This document shows positions 48,381 to 60,842 of a DNA stretch of 64,000 bases, piece by piece. The DNA is from Chrysomallon squamiferum. Taxonomy: Eukaryota > Mollusca > Gastropoda > Neomphalida > Peltospiridae. How positions within the stretch are numbered: the stretch's first letter is position 1; each line of letters starts with the position of its first letter. The notes beneath the pieces are model-generated. The model was not told the origin of the DNA. It saw only the letters and a list, made by a program, of their open reading frames with translations, and did not search any database. Location: assembly GCA_012295275.1 (NCBI GenBank), contig CM022668.1, forward strand, positions 1 through 64,000. The letters are read 5' to 3'. The translations under genes and the position numbers were made by a program.

Positions 48381-49280
48381 AGCAAGCAAGAGAATAAGTA
48401 AATAAGTGTAGTTAAAGTAAGCAGAAGCTAAGTAAGTACATTAATTAATTATTAATAAGTAAGAAACTAAAAAGAAAGTAAGTATAATAAGTAATTGTCA
48501 ATTATATGTTCGGAACTAGTAAAGTAAGTAAATAAACCTAAGTAAGGATGTAAAGTGTAAAATGCAAATTAAGTAAATAACAACTAATAACCTAACTAAA
48601 GTAAGTAAGAACGTAATTAAGTACGTAAATAAATGAGAAAGTAAGCAAGGTTCCACTTAACAATTAAGTAATTAGTGAAATAAGTAAGTAGTAAGTACAT
48701 TAATAATTACCTAAGTAAAAAAATAAATTAAGTAATTACGTAAATAATGACCTAAGTAACAAAGAATAAAAAAGTAATAAATAAAAATAAAATAAGTTCA
48801 TTAACAATTATGTAAAAAGAAAGTAAGTAATTATATTAAATAACCTAAATTATAATTTTAAGGAATAATTAAAGTAAATAGTAACCTAAAGTAAGTACAT
48901 TAATAATTACCTAATAATCAAAGAAAAAGTAAGTAAAATAAATACGTAAATAATTACCTAAAAAAGAAGTAAAGTACGATAGTAAATAATAACCTAAAAT
49001 AAAAAAGTAAGTACATTAAACAATTATCTAACCTAAGGAAGAAAATAAGTAAGTACGTAAATAATTACCTAAGTAAGCAAAAGAAAGTAAGTAATAAAGA
49101 AAAAATTATTACAATAATCAACCTAAGGAAAATAAATAATTTCATAAATAATTACTTAAGTAAATAATGAAAGCTAACTAAATAAGGAAGTAAAATCTTA
49201 AATTACATAAATAATTACCTAAGCAAGAAAGTAAAAGTACATAAATAATTACCTAAGTAAGAAAAAATAATAACCTAAAT
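48381..49280 (+). repeat. Satellite right edge, degenerate
   Basis: Transition from 100-bp monomers to ~40-bp units (GTAAATAATTACCTAAGTAA). It shares the rare word ATGTTCGGA (near 48508) with the copy-1 edge (near 1938), so it is the counterpart of 1775-2134 but longer and less regular. Confidence 0.85.
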
Positions 49281-49708
49281 TACCTAAGGAAGCAAGAAAA
49301 TACATAAATCATTACCTAGCTAAGGAAAGAAGCAAGTAAGTACTTGAATAATTACCTAAGTAAGCAGTAAGGCAAGTAAGTACGGAAATAATTACCTAAG
49401 TAAGTTAGGATGTAGGTAAGAACTCTAAGAATTATCTAACTAAGAAAGAAAATAATTAAGTTCGTGAATAATTAGCTAAGTAAGCAAGAAAGCAAGTAAG
49501 TACGTAAATAATTACCTAAGTAAACGAGTAAGTTAGTAAGTACGAAAATAATTGCATAATTAAGTAAGGAAGCAAGTAAGTACGTAAATAATTACCTAAC
49601 AAAGAAAGTAAGTATGTACGTAAATAATTACGTAAGTAAGGAAGAAAGCAAGTAAATGCGTAAATAATTATCTAAGTAAGAAAGAAAATAAGTAACTACG
49701 TAAATAAT
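49281..49708 (+). repeat. Satellite edge array with ~40-bp units, copy 2
   Basis: Nearly identical to 2134-2562, ending at the same ATAATTAGGG junction with the minisatellite. Confidence 0.95.
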
Positions 49709-50447
49709 TAGGGTTTTACCACTGCAACAACAGCAGATATGTAATGGACGTCTTACAACAATAAATATGGATATACCTAGTGCTTTTCTACCACAACAAC
49801 ACAACACACGTAATCGATGTCTGACAACAATAAATATGGTTATGGTTAGGGTTTTACCACTGCAATAACAGCAGCTATGAAGTCGATGTTTGACAACAAT
49901 ATTTATCGGTATGCATAGTCTTTTACCACTACAACAACAGCAGACATGTAGTCGATGTCCGATTATAATAAATATGGGATTTGGTACTGTTTTACTACTA
50001 CAACAACAGCAGACATGTATTTGATGTTTGACAATAATACATTTTTATATGGCTAATGTTTTAACACTAAAACAAAAGTAGATGTGATGTGTATGTCTGA
50101 CAACAATAAATATGGGTATAGCTACTGTTTACCACTACAACAACAGCAGACATGTAGTCGATGTCTGACAACAATAAATATGGCTTGTGTTTTACCACTA
50201 CAACAACAGCAGACATGTAGTCGATGTGTGACAACACCAACAAATATGGGTATGCCTAGTGTTTTACCACTACAACAACAGCAGACACATAGTCAATATC
50301 AGACAACAGTAAATATGGGTATCCCTTGTGTTTTACCACTACAACAACAGCAGAGATGTAACAACAATAAATATGGGTATCCTTAGAGTATTTCCACTAC
50401 TATAACAGCAGACAGGTAGTGTGTAGCTGACAGCAATAAATATGGGT
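49709..50447 (+). repeat. Minisatellite, ~68-bp unit, copy 2
   Basis: As in copy 1 but with one extra unit (about 65 bp near 50140-50205) and a ~13-bp segment missing from copy 1 near 50315. A 100-codon frame (50084-50386) with repeated PLQQQQ blocks is open here because of these length changes. In copy 1 it is not, so it is most likely a chance frame. Confidence 0.9.
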
Positions 50448-52040
50448 AACACAGTGATTGAAATTGCCACTGGAAGGTCTGACAAAACCTTCAGAAAAAC
50501 CTAGTGAAACCTGTAATAGTATGAAGAAGACTTCTGAAACAGTCTCCTCTTTGCTTCATAAAGTTACACATTGAACCAGGTTATCTAAAGACTGCTTTTC
50601 AAAAGTCACTTCTTATATTAACTTAAACTTTTGCTCCATTTATATTCAAATAACCATATACTGCAATGAACGGTGGTAAGTACTATTACAATATAATTAA
50701 TGATCAGTCCATTTTTTTTGGTCTGTGTTTTCTTCTTTCGTTCTCACTCTAATGTGATTTGAGCCTGCACTGTGGAGAAAAAGGCACAACTGTTGCCAGT
50801 GCTGAAGAAAAATGCAAAGTGAAGTTTACAAATGTTAAACAGTTTAATTTTTGACAACATGAATCAAAGATGTATTTGACATAGGCAGAAATGACATAGA
50901 GCGAGGTAAGCTTAACACTTAAAATTTGTTATTATACAGTTTGACACCACTACAACTTTTAATAAAACAGAATAAACTACAGTTGCTGATCCAGTGGAGG
51001 TGAATTTACTTCTTTTTCTTATTTTCTTTTTCTTGTTTAATTTTCATTCCAAATATAATGATTGAATTTTACAAATTTTACTAAGTCACTCAAAATACAT
51101 TAAACATGATATCACAGACACCTGTAAGATATTTGTATCTGTGACATTTAATAATTTCATCTTAACCATAACAGTGTTGCCAATGTACAACACAAAACAA
51201 TGTATATACATCATTTTTTCCAACTGAAATTGGTTGTATTTTAATTACAACTGCTGGAAACTGGTGCATAATGAACTCTTCATAGCTGAAAGTACAATGA
51301 AAAGAAGCCTGTGATATTTCAGGCGAGAAATGGTATCCATCTGCCTGCATTTCTTGGATATGACACATGCATTGAAACCAGTAAAACATGAAGATATGCT
51401 GGATACGTGCAATTAGGAAAGAACCACCAGAGTGGTTATAGGTAACTCCATTCAAAACTGTTTAGATGTTGTGACATATGAGCTTAAACACAAAAGCAGT
51501 TCACTCTGAAGTAAGCAAAAGCAGATTTTAACAGTTTTATGGCTTTGCACCACACCACATGCTGTCCGAGTCCTTACTGCTTGACTAATTAATGAAACAC
51601 CTGTACTTCCCATTCTCTTTTATTCTTCTTTTATTACTTTTGCCAGATAAATCACATTAACATACTGATTTTACTACCGATTATTGATGCATACACATCA
51701 CCTAAAGTGTTTGTGACAGTCTAACTGATCTAACATTCTCAGCATTCATTAGAAAGAGAAAATGTTTAAATTTTTCTTTAAATCACAACTTAGCAAAATA
51801 TGTGCATCTTTGGGAAACAACTGGACTCCCAATCCAGCCACCACTAACCGTTATTTTATTTCTGGATCTGCAACTGAATTGGTTATTCCTATGTTTGGCT
51901 ATGACCAATGTTTTGCCGTGATTAAACTGGTTATTTCTGATGTTTGGTGCTAGAAATTCTGAAATCCAGTAGGTATCTCTCACATCAGATATTTTATTAT
52001 TTTACTCAGTGGGATATTATAATCTTTATGATTAAAAAAT
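50448..52040. other. Low-copy spacer without a recognised gene, copy 2
   Basis: Counterpart of 3227-4529 plus the insert at 50629-50917. Same weak frames, including the minus frame 51162-51455, and no intact gene. Confidence 0.5.
50629..50917. other. ~289-bp segment present only in copy 2
   Basis: Absent from copy 1, where AACTTAAAATTGGTTATT joins directly at about 3404. Short AACTT/ACTTAAAA similarity at both edges suggests a microhomology deletion in copy 1 rather than a transposon insertion. I see no target-site duplication or terminal repeats. Confidence 0.8.
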
Positions 52041-52271
52041 ATTCTACAAATCTGCTCTACAAACAGAAAGATATCAGAATTATTCTACAAATCTGACATA
52101 AAAGCAGAAGACATCTTGAATCATGGCACCAATCTGCCATACAAACATGAAGATATCAGAATTATTACATAAACATGCCAGACAAATGTGAAGATATCTG
52201 AATATTCTACAAATGTGCAACACAAAGATACCTTCATTTATTCTACAAATCTGCCATGTAAATATGATGCC
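52041..52271 (+). repeat. Degenerate ~45-bp tandem repeat, copy 2
   Basis: Counterpart of 4530-4760 with only a few substitutions (for example ATTACATAAAC for ATTACGTAAAC). Confidence 0.75.
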
Positions 52272-52821
52272 AAAAATTATAAATAAGAAAGCTAAACAGT
52301 TTACAGCAGATAAATTTGGATTATTATTTAGGGATCTTAAGCAAACTATTTCAAACTATGTTCTGGGAAAACAATAGGGGCCCTTAACTGAAATCCCAGG
52401 ACACAGAATTAAAATAGACAAGTAAATATCTGATGAAAAATTAAATTAATAAATAAAATAATGTTTATAGAAAAATAAATAAAATAAAATAAAATAACAT
52501 TTGAAATATTTTAAATATAAAATAAAAAATCATCAGTATTCACAGTGAAATTAGAAAGAGGAAATGAGAGAAACAAGACTGTTCACACATCACTCTTGTA
52601 TGATGCATGTAAAATATCCTTTGCTGTTAACTAGTAAAAATAAAACTACCAAACAGTTTGATCATCATACAATAAAAAAACATTAATTTCATTCAAAGTT
52701 GCTTTTTTAAAGACTTGTATATAATTCTGAAGTTCTCCATATTATTATTATTTCTGAGCTAATGGTGAAATGTTTTATTTCTTTAAATATCTCATTTATT
52801 TATTTTTATTTATTTTTTTTA

Positions 52822-52852
<31 letters not shown>

Positions 52853-55800
52853 TGTTACATTTAAATGTTGTTTGTATGGCAGATTGATGTGAACAAAATC
52901 CCACAGACAATATAAAATATCTGGATGATGGTCCAACATGTTTCAACTGAATAAAATAAAAATTTTGAAACAGGACATAAATTATTTTATCTATGTTTAT
53001 AATACATCTGTACACATGAGAAATGGGCTGTTGATCAATATAAACTTTTATAAAATTCTGAAACTGTTTGTCCCATCTGTGTCTACTACCAAGTTTAAAT
53101 CCCATGAAAAGTTCATTTTTATAATTACATAAAATCAATTTAACATCCCCTCCAATGAAACAGACTTTCATCATCTAATAGCAAACAGTTAACCAATAAT
53201 AAACACAACCTGTTGTAATTCAATGTATCATACAGGTTAAAACTGTGACCATTTATCAGCAAATACAATAACTGAAAAAAATCTCAGGATTTTTACAATA
53301 AAAACATTCTGAAAGATTTAGGTCAGTTAGATAAAAATAATATGGGTATTAAAGGAAAATAATTCCTATGCAAGACCCCTCAAAAATATTAAATGCAATA
53401 GAGGTGTCTAAGCTAAATTTCAAATAACTGACTACCCACTGGCTATCATCCAGGACAAGGAACCCTTAGATCAGTCTGTATTCTGACACAGAGCATACAC
53501 AAATAGTCAGGTGATATAAAGTTAAAATTAAAAGAGAACTTTTTTTTTAAATTTAAAATAATAAAACTAAATAATATCCATTCATGTTTTTGGAAATAAA
53601 TATAAAATAAAGTATTTTTATTTTTGAATCATTCAAAGTTAATAATTTAAAAAGGAATTAAATGTTATAACTGAAAAGGTATTTTTGTACTAATGTTTTC
53701 CATATGGAACAGCACAAATTTTAAGCATTTTACAATATTTTTAATTTTAATTTAAACATATAATTTAAAAAATGATCATAGATTTAAAAGCATAACTAAA
53801 AATAAATAAAATGTTAAGAGATTTGTGGTTAAAACAACATGTATAACAAGTATGTGAACTTTTAATACAGTAATTAGCAAATGTGTAAGACAATGGCTAT
53901 GAAGTCCATTATTTTAAAACTATTTTAATTCATATTAACTCTGTGTTTCTGTTTCTGTAAATTGGGAGTTGTTATTATTAATATACCACTGTACTTACTA
54001 CATGTTTGTTATATATAAGACAAACACTGCAGTCCAATAAAAATAAATAAATAAAATAGTATCCAGTTAAAAATATCTATACTCTTTAAATAGTATTTTT
54101 CAGGTATGGTAAGTAAATTAAGATAAAAGCAGTTTATGTTTTAACTATATTTAATATTCTTAATTTTCAAAATTGTTTTAATGAAAGGATTTTTCTCTTT
54201 AAAGACTTTTTTTAGTATTCTTTTAGTATTCACGTCTATGTGCGCGTCTTTGCTTGTTTGATATTAATAGTTGTAACTTGTCTGCTAGGACATTTTACTG
54301 TAATCAGAACAGCAAAAACCAAGACCTTTGATTAATAACAACTGAGCAGTTGTACTTGAGTAAAACAAATACTGACTGTTTAAGTGAGAACTTGCACAGA
54401 TTTACAAACTTGTCTTTAGTAACATGTCAGCTGTACATTAACTGACAGTCTTCTATTAGATCAATAATTATTATTATACTGTACTAAAATTAAGCAACAT
54501 GAAAACACACATGAAAAGATATTCTTGTGACTAGTGCATTGGTGAAAAAATGTAACTTTATGTAGGATAAACTGAATACATCATGTCAAAAAATAAAATA
54601 AAATAAAATAATATAAAAGGACGAAATAGGACAAATATTTTTAGTATTTCCAGAGACTAAAAACCATGAACAGAATTAAAAACATGACTACACATATTCA
54701 TCTAAGACAATTCAAGTGGGAATCTGAGGTCTCAAAAGAATAGTAAACAAGAAGTAAGGCTGCTACATCGTAACTAATGTAACAATACTAATATTATAAC
54801 AAAAAATATATTTATTCACCTACAGAGACCATACAGAAATGAATCAATGAATCTCAAGTCACAAGTTTTGATAATGTCCTTTTTCTACCACATTTCATTT
54901 CTGGCATTTTCTGCCTAAATGCATTCTTTTTTGTTGACGGCTATCAAATAATTGTCTTCAATCCATAAAATAACTAGCAAAAGAAAAATATTCTTATTGT
55001 AAGTATAACTTATTATTAAGATATTACGACAAATAATTCTAAAATTAAAATATAAATAAATTAAAAGCATTTTCTCCATCTTTAAAATATATTATGAAAA
55101 TATTAATTGTATGGTAAAAATCGTTTTTTTAAATATTACTGACTTCATTCAAGTTTAAACCAGAGTTATACTGCACACCACTAAGTCCAAAACTAGATTA
55201 TAATTACACTATACAAATATTTTGGATGATGAATTGATATTTTAGGATACAGTTTTTCTAAACTCAGTAATTACTTAGTTTAAACTAAAATTTTGAAAAA
55301 CTGAAGATAAAATATCAAAATACACATTGGCCAATTTATTGAAATTTAGACAATATTTCTAAATTAAAAACTCCTGTCCGTCTTCTAACATTGAAAAAAA
55401 AATGATGTTAATACTGAAAAGAGAAAAGTTCTAAAATAATAATATAATATGCCAAACAATCTTTCTGAATTATAAAGAATTAAATATGATATTTTTTAGG
55501 AATTGTAATTGTAATTAATGGCAAAGTGTACTTACCTACAGTTATGAATGTTTTCAAAGTTTTCAACGTATTTAAAAAAATAAATAAATAAAATAACAAA
55601 TTGACTTTTTTTTTTTTTAAATTGACTACATGGTAAAACTATCTTATCAGTTTGAAGTACTAATTTTCACTACAATACATATATTTGTATTTTTTCTTTT
55701 TTTATAATTTTTTAGCTTCATAAACAAACTAAAAATAAATAAATACATAAATAATTAATAATAATAAATAATAAATAAATAAATAAATAAATAAAAAATA

Positions 55801-55986
55801 AAAAAAAAAAAAAAAATAAAAAAAATGTGAATAGCCGTTCTTGGTAATATTTTGCATTACAGTAAATAAACATAATATAAAATATATTGATCATCGGGCA
55901 TATCAAAAATACAATAAAACTTGTTTGTTCTATTATTCATTTTAGTTTCTTTCTTTCTTTTTTTTTTTTTTTTTTTTTCTTTCTTA
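52272..55986. other. AT-rich spacer, copy 2
   Basis: Counterpart of 4761-8484. Poly-T at 52812-52849 and the isolated minus-strand donor (exon side ending at 55536) recur. No gene. Confidence 0.6.

Positions 55987-56026
<40 letters not shown>
55987..56026 (+). repeat. (ATT)n microsatellite, copy 2
   Basis: About 13 units, shorter than in copy 1, and preceded by a longer T/CTTT run. Confidence 0.95.
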
Positions 56027-56027
<1 letters not shown>

Positions 56028-56186
56028 ATGCTAATTTTAATAAACTTTCTTTTTTAAAACGATTTTTTCAGATACATATTTCAGTACATACAACGACCTG
56101 AGAATTGAAATATTTTTTGAATTTTCAGTTCACTACCGCAGACAATGAATACTCCCCTGACCCTAGTAACACAGACAAATACACAG

Positions 56187-56195
56187 ACACACACA

Positions 56196-56243
<48 letters not shown>
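56187..56243 (+). repeat. (CA)n microsatellite, copy 2
   Basis: Counterpart of 8703-8764, slightly shorter and followed by TATATATA. Confidence 0.95.
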
Positions 56244-56252
<9 letters not shown>

Positions 56253-56566
56253 TCTAAAATCCTTCTAAAATCCGTATGACTTGAATCCTTCGTAAATTCG
56301 TTTCAAAATACAATCTTTAGCTTATTATTATTCAGCGTAAAGTTTTCTAAGCCAGCAAAGTAATAAAACACATATTGATTATTTGTATCACTTTTTTATT
56401 TTCTCTTATCAAAACAAATGGCTGACAACATCGTTGCACCTCTAGTTAGCAGAAAAATCTGTTGCATAGCTCATAAAATATCATCACTTGAGCGGAGCGC
56501 TTTCTACACTTCTCAGTATAAAGTCTAATGTAGATAAATAAACCTCCTTAGTATCTGTGCACCTCA

Positions 56567-56567
56567 T

Positions 56568-56606
<39 letters not shown>

Positions 56607-56671
56607 TGTATGTGTGTGTGTGCATTTGGTGTGTGCGTATGTTTGTGTGTTTGCTTGTGTTTGGTGTGTGT
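56567..56671 (+). repeat. (TG)n imperfect microsatellite, copy 2
   Basis: Counterpart of 9086-9186 with different interruption lengths. Confidence 0.9.
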
Positions 56672-56796
56672 ATGTTGTTTTTAGACAGTCAAATAGGCAT
56701 GGGACGGTCAGAAAGACAAAGAATGTTATTTTAAAGAGATTACAGAGAAACAGACTGCAGAAAGGATGTGTAGATAGCTGAGCAGAGACATCCGTG

Positions 56797-56998
56797 AGTG
56801 GATAGATAAACAGAAAAATTGATGGGATGATGAATGTATGATGGATGGATGTATAATGGAATCGCTTGAAGAGAGAAGAACTATACATGTATATATGGAT
56901 AGATAGGTGGTTGGATTAGATGTTTGTATGAACTGATAGACGGACAGAAGATTTGTACATGGAGGACTGGACAGAAGGACAGATAGATGATACAGTAA
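56797..56998 (+). repeat. Degenerate GATA/GATG/GACA-rich tract, copy 2
   Basis: Counterpart of 9311-9512. Confidence 0.6.
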
Positions 56999-57113
56999 TG
57001 GTAATATTGTTTATTCTATACACTTTGTGAAGAGTCTACTGTTATGAGAAGATTCATGACTATGACCAGTCTGGGTCCGAAAACTCATAGTGAATAAAGA
57101 CTACACAAGAATC

Positions 57114-57127
57114 TGTCTCATGAGACA
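57114..57127. repeat. Perfect 14-bp palindrome TGTCTCATGAGACA, copy 2
   Basis: Unchanged from copy 1 although flanking bases differ (CTACACAAG versus CTCCACAAG). Confidence 0.8.
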
Positions 57128-57220
57128 CCTCGCCAGTTGAAACCAGACACACACACACAGACAGACAGACAGACAGACACACAGCCATCATGTTAAATCA
57201 CCCTATTTGAAAAAAAAAAC

Positions 57221-57236
57221 GAGAGAGAGAGAGAGA
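57221..57236 (+). repeat. Short (GA)n, copy 2
   Basis: Seven to eight units compared with about 41 in copy 1. Confidence 0.9.
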
Positions 57237-57321
57237 ATTACATATTGAGATCATTAGGAATGAACAATCGGAGATCATCGTATGTTTCCGTGAATGCAAA
57301 GAACAAATAAAAAAGAAAAAA

Positions 57322-57399
57322 TGATGTATGTAGCCTACTTGATTCACAAAACAGTTTATATATAGGTGTATATGTATATGTAAATTTTAACAAATACAT
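57322..57399. other. ~78-bp segment present only in copy 2
   Basis: ATGTATGTAGCCTACTTGA through AACAAATACATG is missing in copy 1, where AAAAAATGAATCATG joins directly. ATGA microhomology at the edges points to a deletion in copy 1. Confidence 0.75.
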
Positions 57400-57616
57400 G
57401 AATCATGTTTTTATTAAGCCGTATGCCTTCTATTTTCTTATTTAACTGACGATTTTAAAAATAAATGTTCCTGCCCGAAATCACTGTTCGGTTCTGATTA
57501 TAATCTGTTTTCCTCTTTGTGTTACTGTTAACAAAATTACCATTCGCGTCTGCCAAAAACAAGTAATAAATAAAATAAATTAATTCATTCATTCATTTAA
57601 TTAAAATTAAAATTAA

Positions 57617-57636
57617 AATAATAATAATACAAATAA

Positions 57637-57670
<34 letters not shown>

Positions 57671-57671
57671 T
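57617..57671 (+). repeat. (AAT)n microsatellite, copy 2
   Basis: Shorter counterpart of 10221-10301. Confidence 0.95.
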
Positions 57672-58677
57672 ATCAATGCTGTAAGTGATATATTTACAAA
57701 AATATATGACTGAATTTTTAACAATCTTTTATTATATTTTATACCTTGTTTCAGTCTTGTAATTCATGTGCAAACAGTATTATAATATTTCCATTTTAAG
57801 GTTAATAACCCTCATTGGGCCTCCCTCTACCGGCTGTAGAAATAGTATTTATGCATGTATCTCTTAGTTTGCGAAATAAAACAAATTCATTAGATCTAGA
57901 TGATTAAATACATTTAGAAGGGATAAATTAGAAAACCGGAAATTTTATTTTTTTAGGGGTTCATCATTTCTCTTGAAAAAAAAAAAAATAAGAAGAAGAA
58001 GAATATTAATAATAAATATAATAAAATAATATAAATAATTTTTAAAAATGTAATAAAAACGTATATACAAAAAATAAATAATCACAAATGACTGCTAGTT
58101 TTAGATCACAACAACAAAAATGAAAATTGAAGTCTCGTGACCGTAGATATTTATCGTTTAGGGCGTGAGAAAATAAATGCTCAAAACCTCCCCCCGATTT
58201 TGTGCTGAAGGCCTCCTGTATACAGCCTGTAACTAACATTATGTCGAGAAGTTATGTGCTTAATTAACTTTGATGATTTTATTAGGCAAAGCGGCACAAT
58301 CAGGCAATGAATACGTAACCGGTTTCCATGTCATCAACCCAGATTTAATCACATAAATAGTAAGTTGGAGGTTCAGTCGATATTTTATAAAAAGAATGGC
58401 CATGGTCTGGTGACGTCACTTTCAGATTGGGCCGATGTGTGGCTGCTTTAATCTTCATTTCTGTTATTTCTTAAGGATAAAATATTTGTCTTTCCGATAA
58501 TGCTTTTTAAAAGCGGTTTGTTTTTTGAAAATAGTCAGTAGATTTTACCGAATTTTTCATCAAAGTTTTCTACCACATTCAAACTTTCATGTAAAGTTTA
58601 TAATACTTTTAAGATTATGATACATTTATAAGAATATCACTTCCAGGCCACTTATTCATTTACTTTTATGTTTCTAA
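57672..58677. other. Low-copy spacer upstream of the transposase pseudogene, copy 2
   Basis: Counterpart of 10302-11304. No gene. The minus frame at 58042-58239 differs from its copy-1 partner through a frameshift in a C-run. Confidence 0.6.
58411..58418. promoter_or_regulatory. CRE-like palindrome TGACGTCA, copy 2
   Basis: Core retained; one flanking base differs from copy 1, so the longer 12-bp palindrome is broken. Confidence 0.3.
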
Positions 58678-59337
58678 AGAACTCTTAAGATTTTGACTGA
58701 AGCGTTTTACGACGTGATCAGGGACGAGACGAAGGCAGTTGAATTTTTACGAAGGAATGGCCTTGTAGATGATGAAGAAAACGCTGCACCAGGTTATCGT
58801 TGTGGTGAAGAAATGAAGGCAGCTCGAAGTAAAAAAACGGTGAAATCCTGCCAACTTTACGTTGCAAAACTGGCGCCGAAAATGTTTTTGTTTTCCATTA
58901 TACAGATTTAAATTAAAAAAGTGCCAAATTTTAGTATTAACGTTTATTTTATTTTATTGAACATGCAAGATTTGACTGGTGGAGGTAACGAATCAATATG
59001 TGATTGGTCCAACATGTGTCGTGACATTTGTACCCAAATCGTTTCCGTTAACAATCGTGGAGAATTGTAAGAACTGATGAAGAGCATTGCAAATAGATGA
59101 AGCTCGGTTTGCAGGGCGCCAATAATACAACAGAGGGAGGATGCTGATCAGCACACTGAAGCCAGTACTCAAACAACTGAAAGAACCTGTTTGGCTTCGA
59201 AATTTTTAAAAAATCTTTGAAATTTTAAATTAACCAAAGAACCTTCCAACCACACCTTGATTATTCGCTACAGATCAGGAAGAATGTTGAAATGTTTTCC
59301 TGCGTTTCTAGCAGATGATCGCTCAGTTCATCGATAA
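58678..59337 (+). pseudogene. Merlin / ISXO2-like (IS1595-type) DDE transposase, decayed, copy 2
   Basis: Counterpart of 11305-11983. The first frame (58678-58911) is unchanged at protein level. A 19-bp deletion just downstream removes part of the LSLCQILEL segment. The DWSNMCRDIC block lies at 58969-59070, and IDEARF/YNRGRML starts at 59087. It has the same internal stops and frame changes as copy 1 and the same loss of the second catalytic Asp, the Glu and the C-terminus. The gene was therefore already dead when the two blocks separated. Confidence 0.85.
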
Positions 59338-59466
59338 AATTATTCAAATTGTTGTACTTTTTAGCACTTGTTCAAATAGATTATGAATATATAATAAAAT
59401 AAAAACCACCAAGAATACAGAAAATAATAATTAAAATAAGCGCGTAGAATTTTCTCGGTTTAGATC

Positions 59467-59881
59467 ACTCTTTCTCTCATTCTCTTTCTCTCTCTGACTC
59501 TCTCCCTGTCTCTCTCCCTCTGTCTCTCTCTTTTTTTCTCTCTGTCTCTCTTTCTCCCTCTCTGTTATTCTCTCTGTTATTCTCTCTGTCTATCTCTCTG
59601 TCTTTCTTTCTCTGTCTCTCTCTCTGTCCCTCTCTCTCTTTCTTTCTCTGATTTTCTCGGTATCTTTCTCTGTCTCTCTCTCTGTCTGACTGTCTTCCTG
59701 TCTCTCTCTCTTTCTATCTCTGTCTGTCTCTCTGTTTCTCTTTCTCCTTCGTCTATCTCTGTCTCTCATTCTCTCTCTCTGTCTCTCTCTCTCACTTTCT
59801 CTCTCTGTCTCTCTTTCTCTCTCTCCGTCTATCTCTGTCTCTCTCTGTCATTCTTTCTTCGTCACTCTGTCTCTTTCTGTT
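59467..59881 (+). repeat. Long imperfect (CT)n polypyrimidine tract, copy 2
   Basis: Counterpart of 12111-12518 with small length and interruption changes. Confidence 0.95.
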
Positions 59882-60185
59882 ACTATAAGATATTGTTACA
59901 TAAAATTAATTTCACTGTATGTATATTACATTATCTGATTTTAATACACAAACTGTCTCCTCACTACAGAAAATATAAAATGTCGCATTGTTAGATAAAA
60001 TTAGATTTAAGAAGCAAATAATATCATCGGTTTTCTTCTTCTGCTTTAGATATAGATATACATTTATTTGAATTAATTTCCTCTAGATTCTAACAAATTA
60101 AATGAAAAACATTCATAAACCATTTATTTATTTTTGATAATAATGTTGTGTATTTATCTATGTATGCGTCCATACATGGAAGCAA

Positions 60186-60209
60186 GTATGTACGTACGTG
60201 CGTACATAC
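60186..60209. repeat. Hairpin-capable inverted repeat, copy 2
   Basis: Same 9-bp arms and centre as 12825-12848. Confidence 0.75.
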
Positions 60210-60224
60210 GATTGTATCTATTTT

Positions 60225-60746
60225 TCACTTGTTCAAAAAAATGCAAATGGTAATAAATAAACGCATTAAAATAATAGTAATAATATTATAGAAATAAGAC
60301 CTCAAGATAATAAATAAATAACTAATAATAACAAATAAAAACAGATACAAAAATAAAACGTGTTCTTCAACATCAGAAAATATCAGTTTCAGTGACAAAC
60401 GTCTAACAGAGAAAAATAATAAAATATCGTTTGTCAGCTGTTTCACGCTCATTGCGAAAAACACGTTCACCTGCAAGATTCATAAAAAAAATATACATAA
60501 AACAAAGTGTACTGCATCAGAAAGCTACAAGTCCAATAACAGTCTGCTAACACACTGACACACATACACACACAAACACAAGTACACACACATACACACG
60601 CACAAGTAAACACACACACCACACACACAAACACTTACCTGTTCTAACTTAAATAACCGCCAACCAGAAACATCTAAAACACCAGAATAAATCAGAAACA
60701 CACCTGTGTATCTTACTCGCTCAGCACGTGCTGATAAAGATTTCAT
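60225..60746 (-). CDS. Candidate two-exon gene of unknown function, copy 2 (weak)
   Basis: Exon 1 is 60746-60639 (36 codons, same protein sequence as copy 1) with a CAG/GTAAGT donor. The intron is 168 bp. Exon 2 is 60470-60225 after CTTGCAG, one codon shorter than copy 1 because of a 3-bp change in an A-run; it also has one Phe-to-Leu change (VRRLSLK). The frame upstream of the ATG differs between copies because of a homopolymer change, so the ATG is a sensible start if the gene is real. No family is recognised, and conservation between near-identical copies is weak evidence. Confidence 0.22.
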
Positions 60747-60842
60747 TAAATGCAACAATGGTTTTTCGAACATTAAAAACACATTATAAAAAAATCTGTT
60801 TTATATTAAAAAAAAATGATAATAATAATAATAAATAAATAA

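Noticed and set aside
18443-49280. Possible CRISPR-like or telomeric array
   Set aside because: There are no unique spacers between repeats; the units are contiguous 100-bp monomers. The word is TAAGT/AAGTA rather than a TTAGGG-type telomere repeat.
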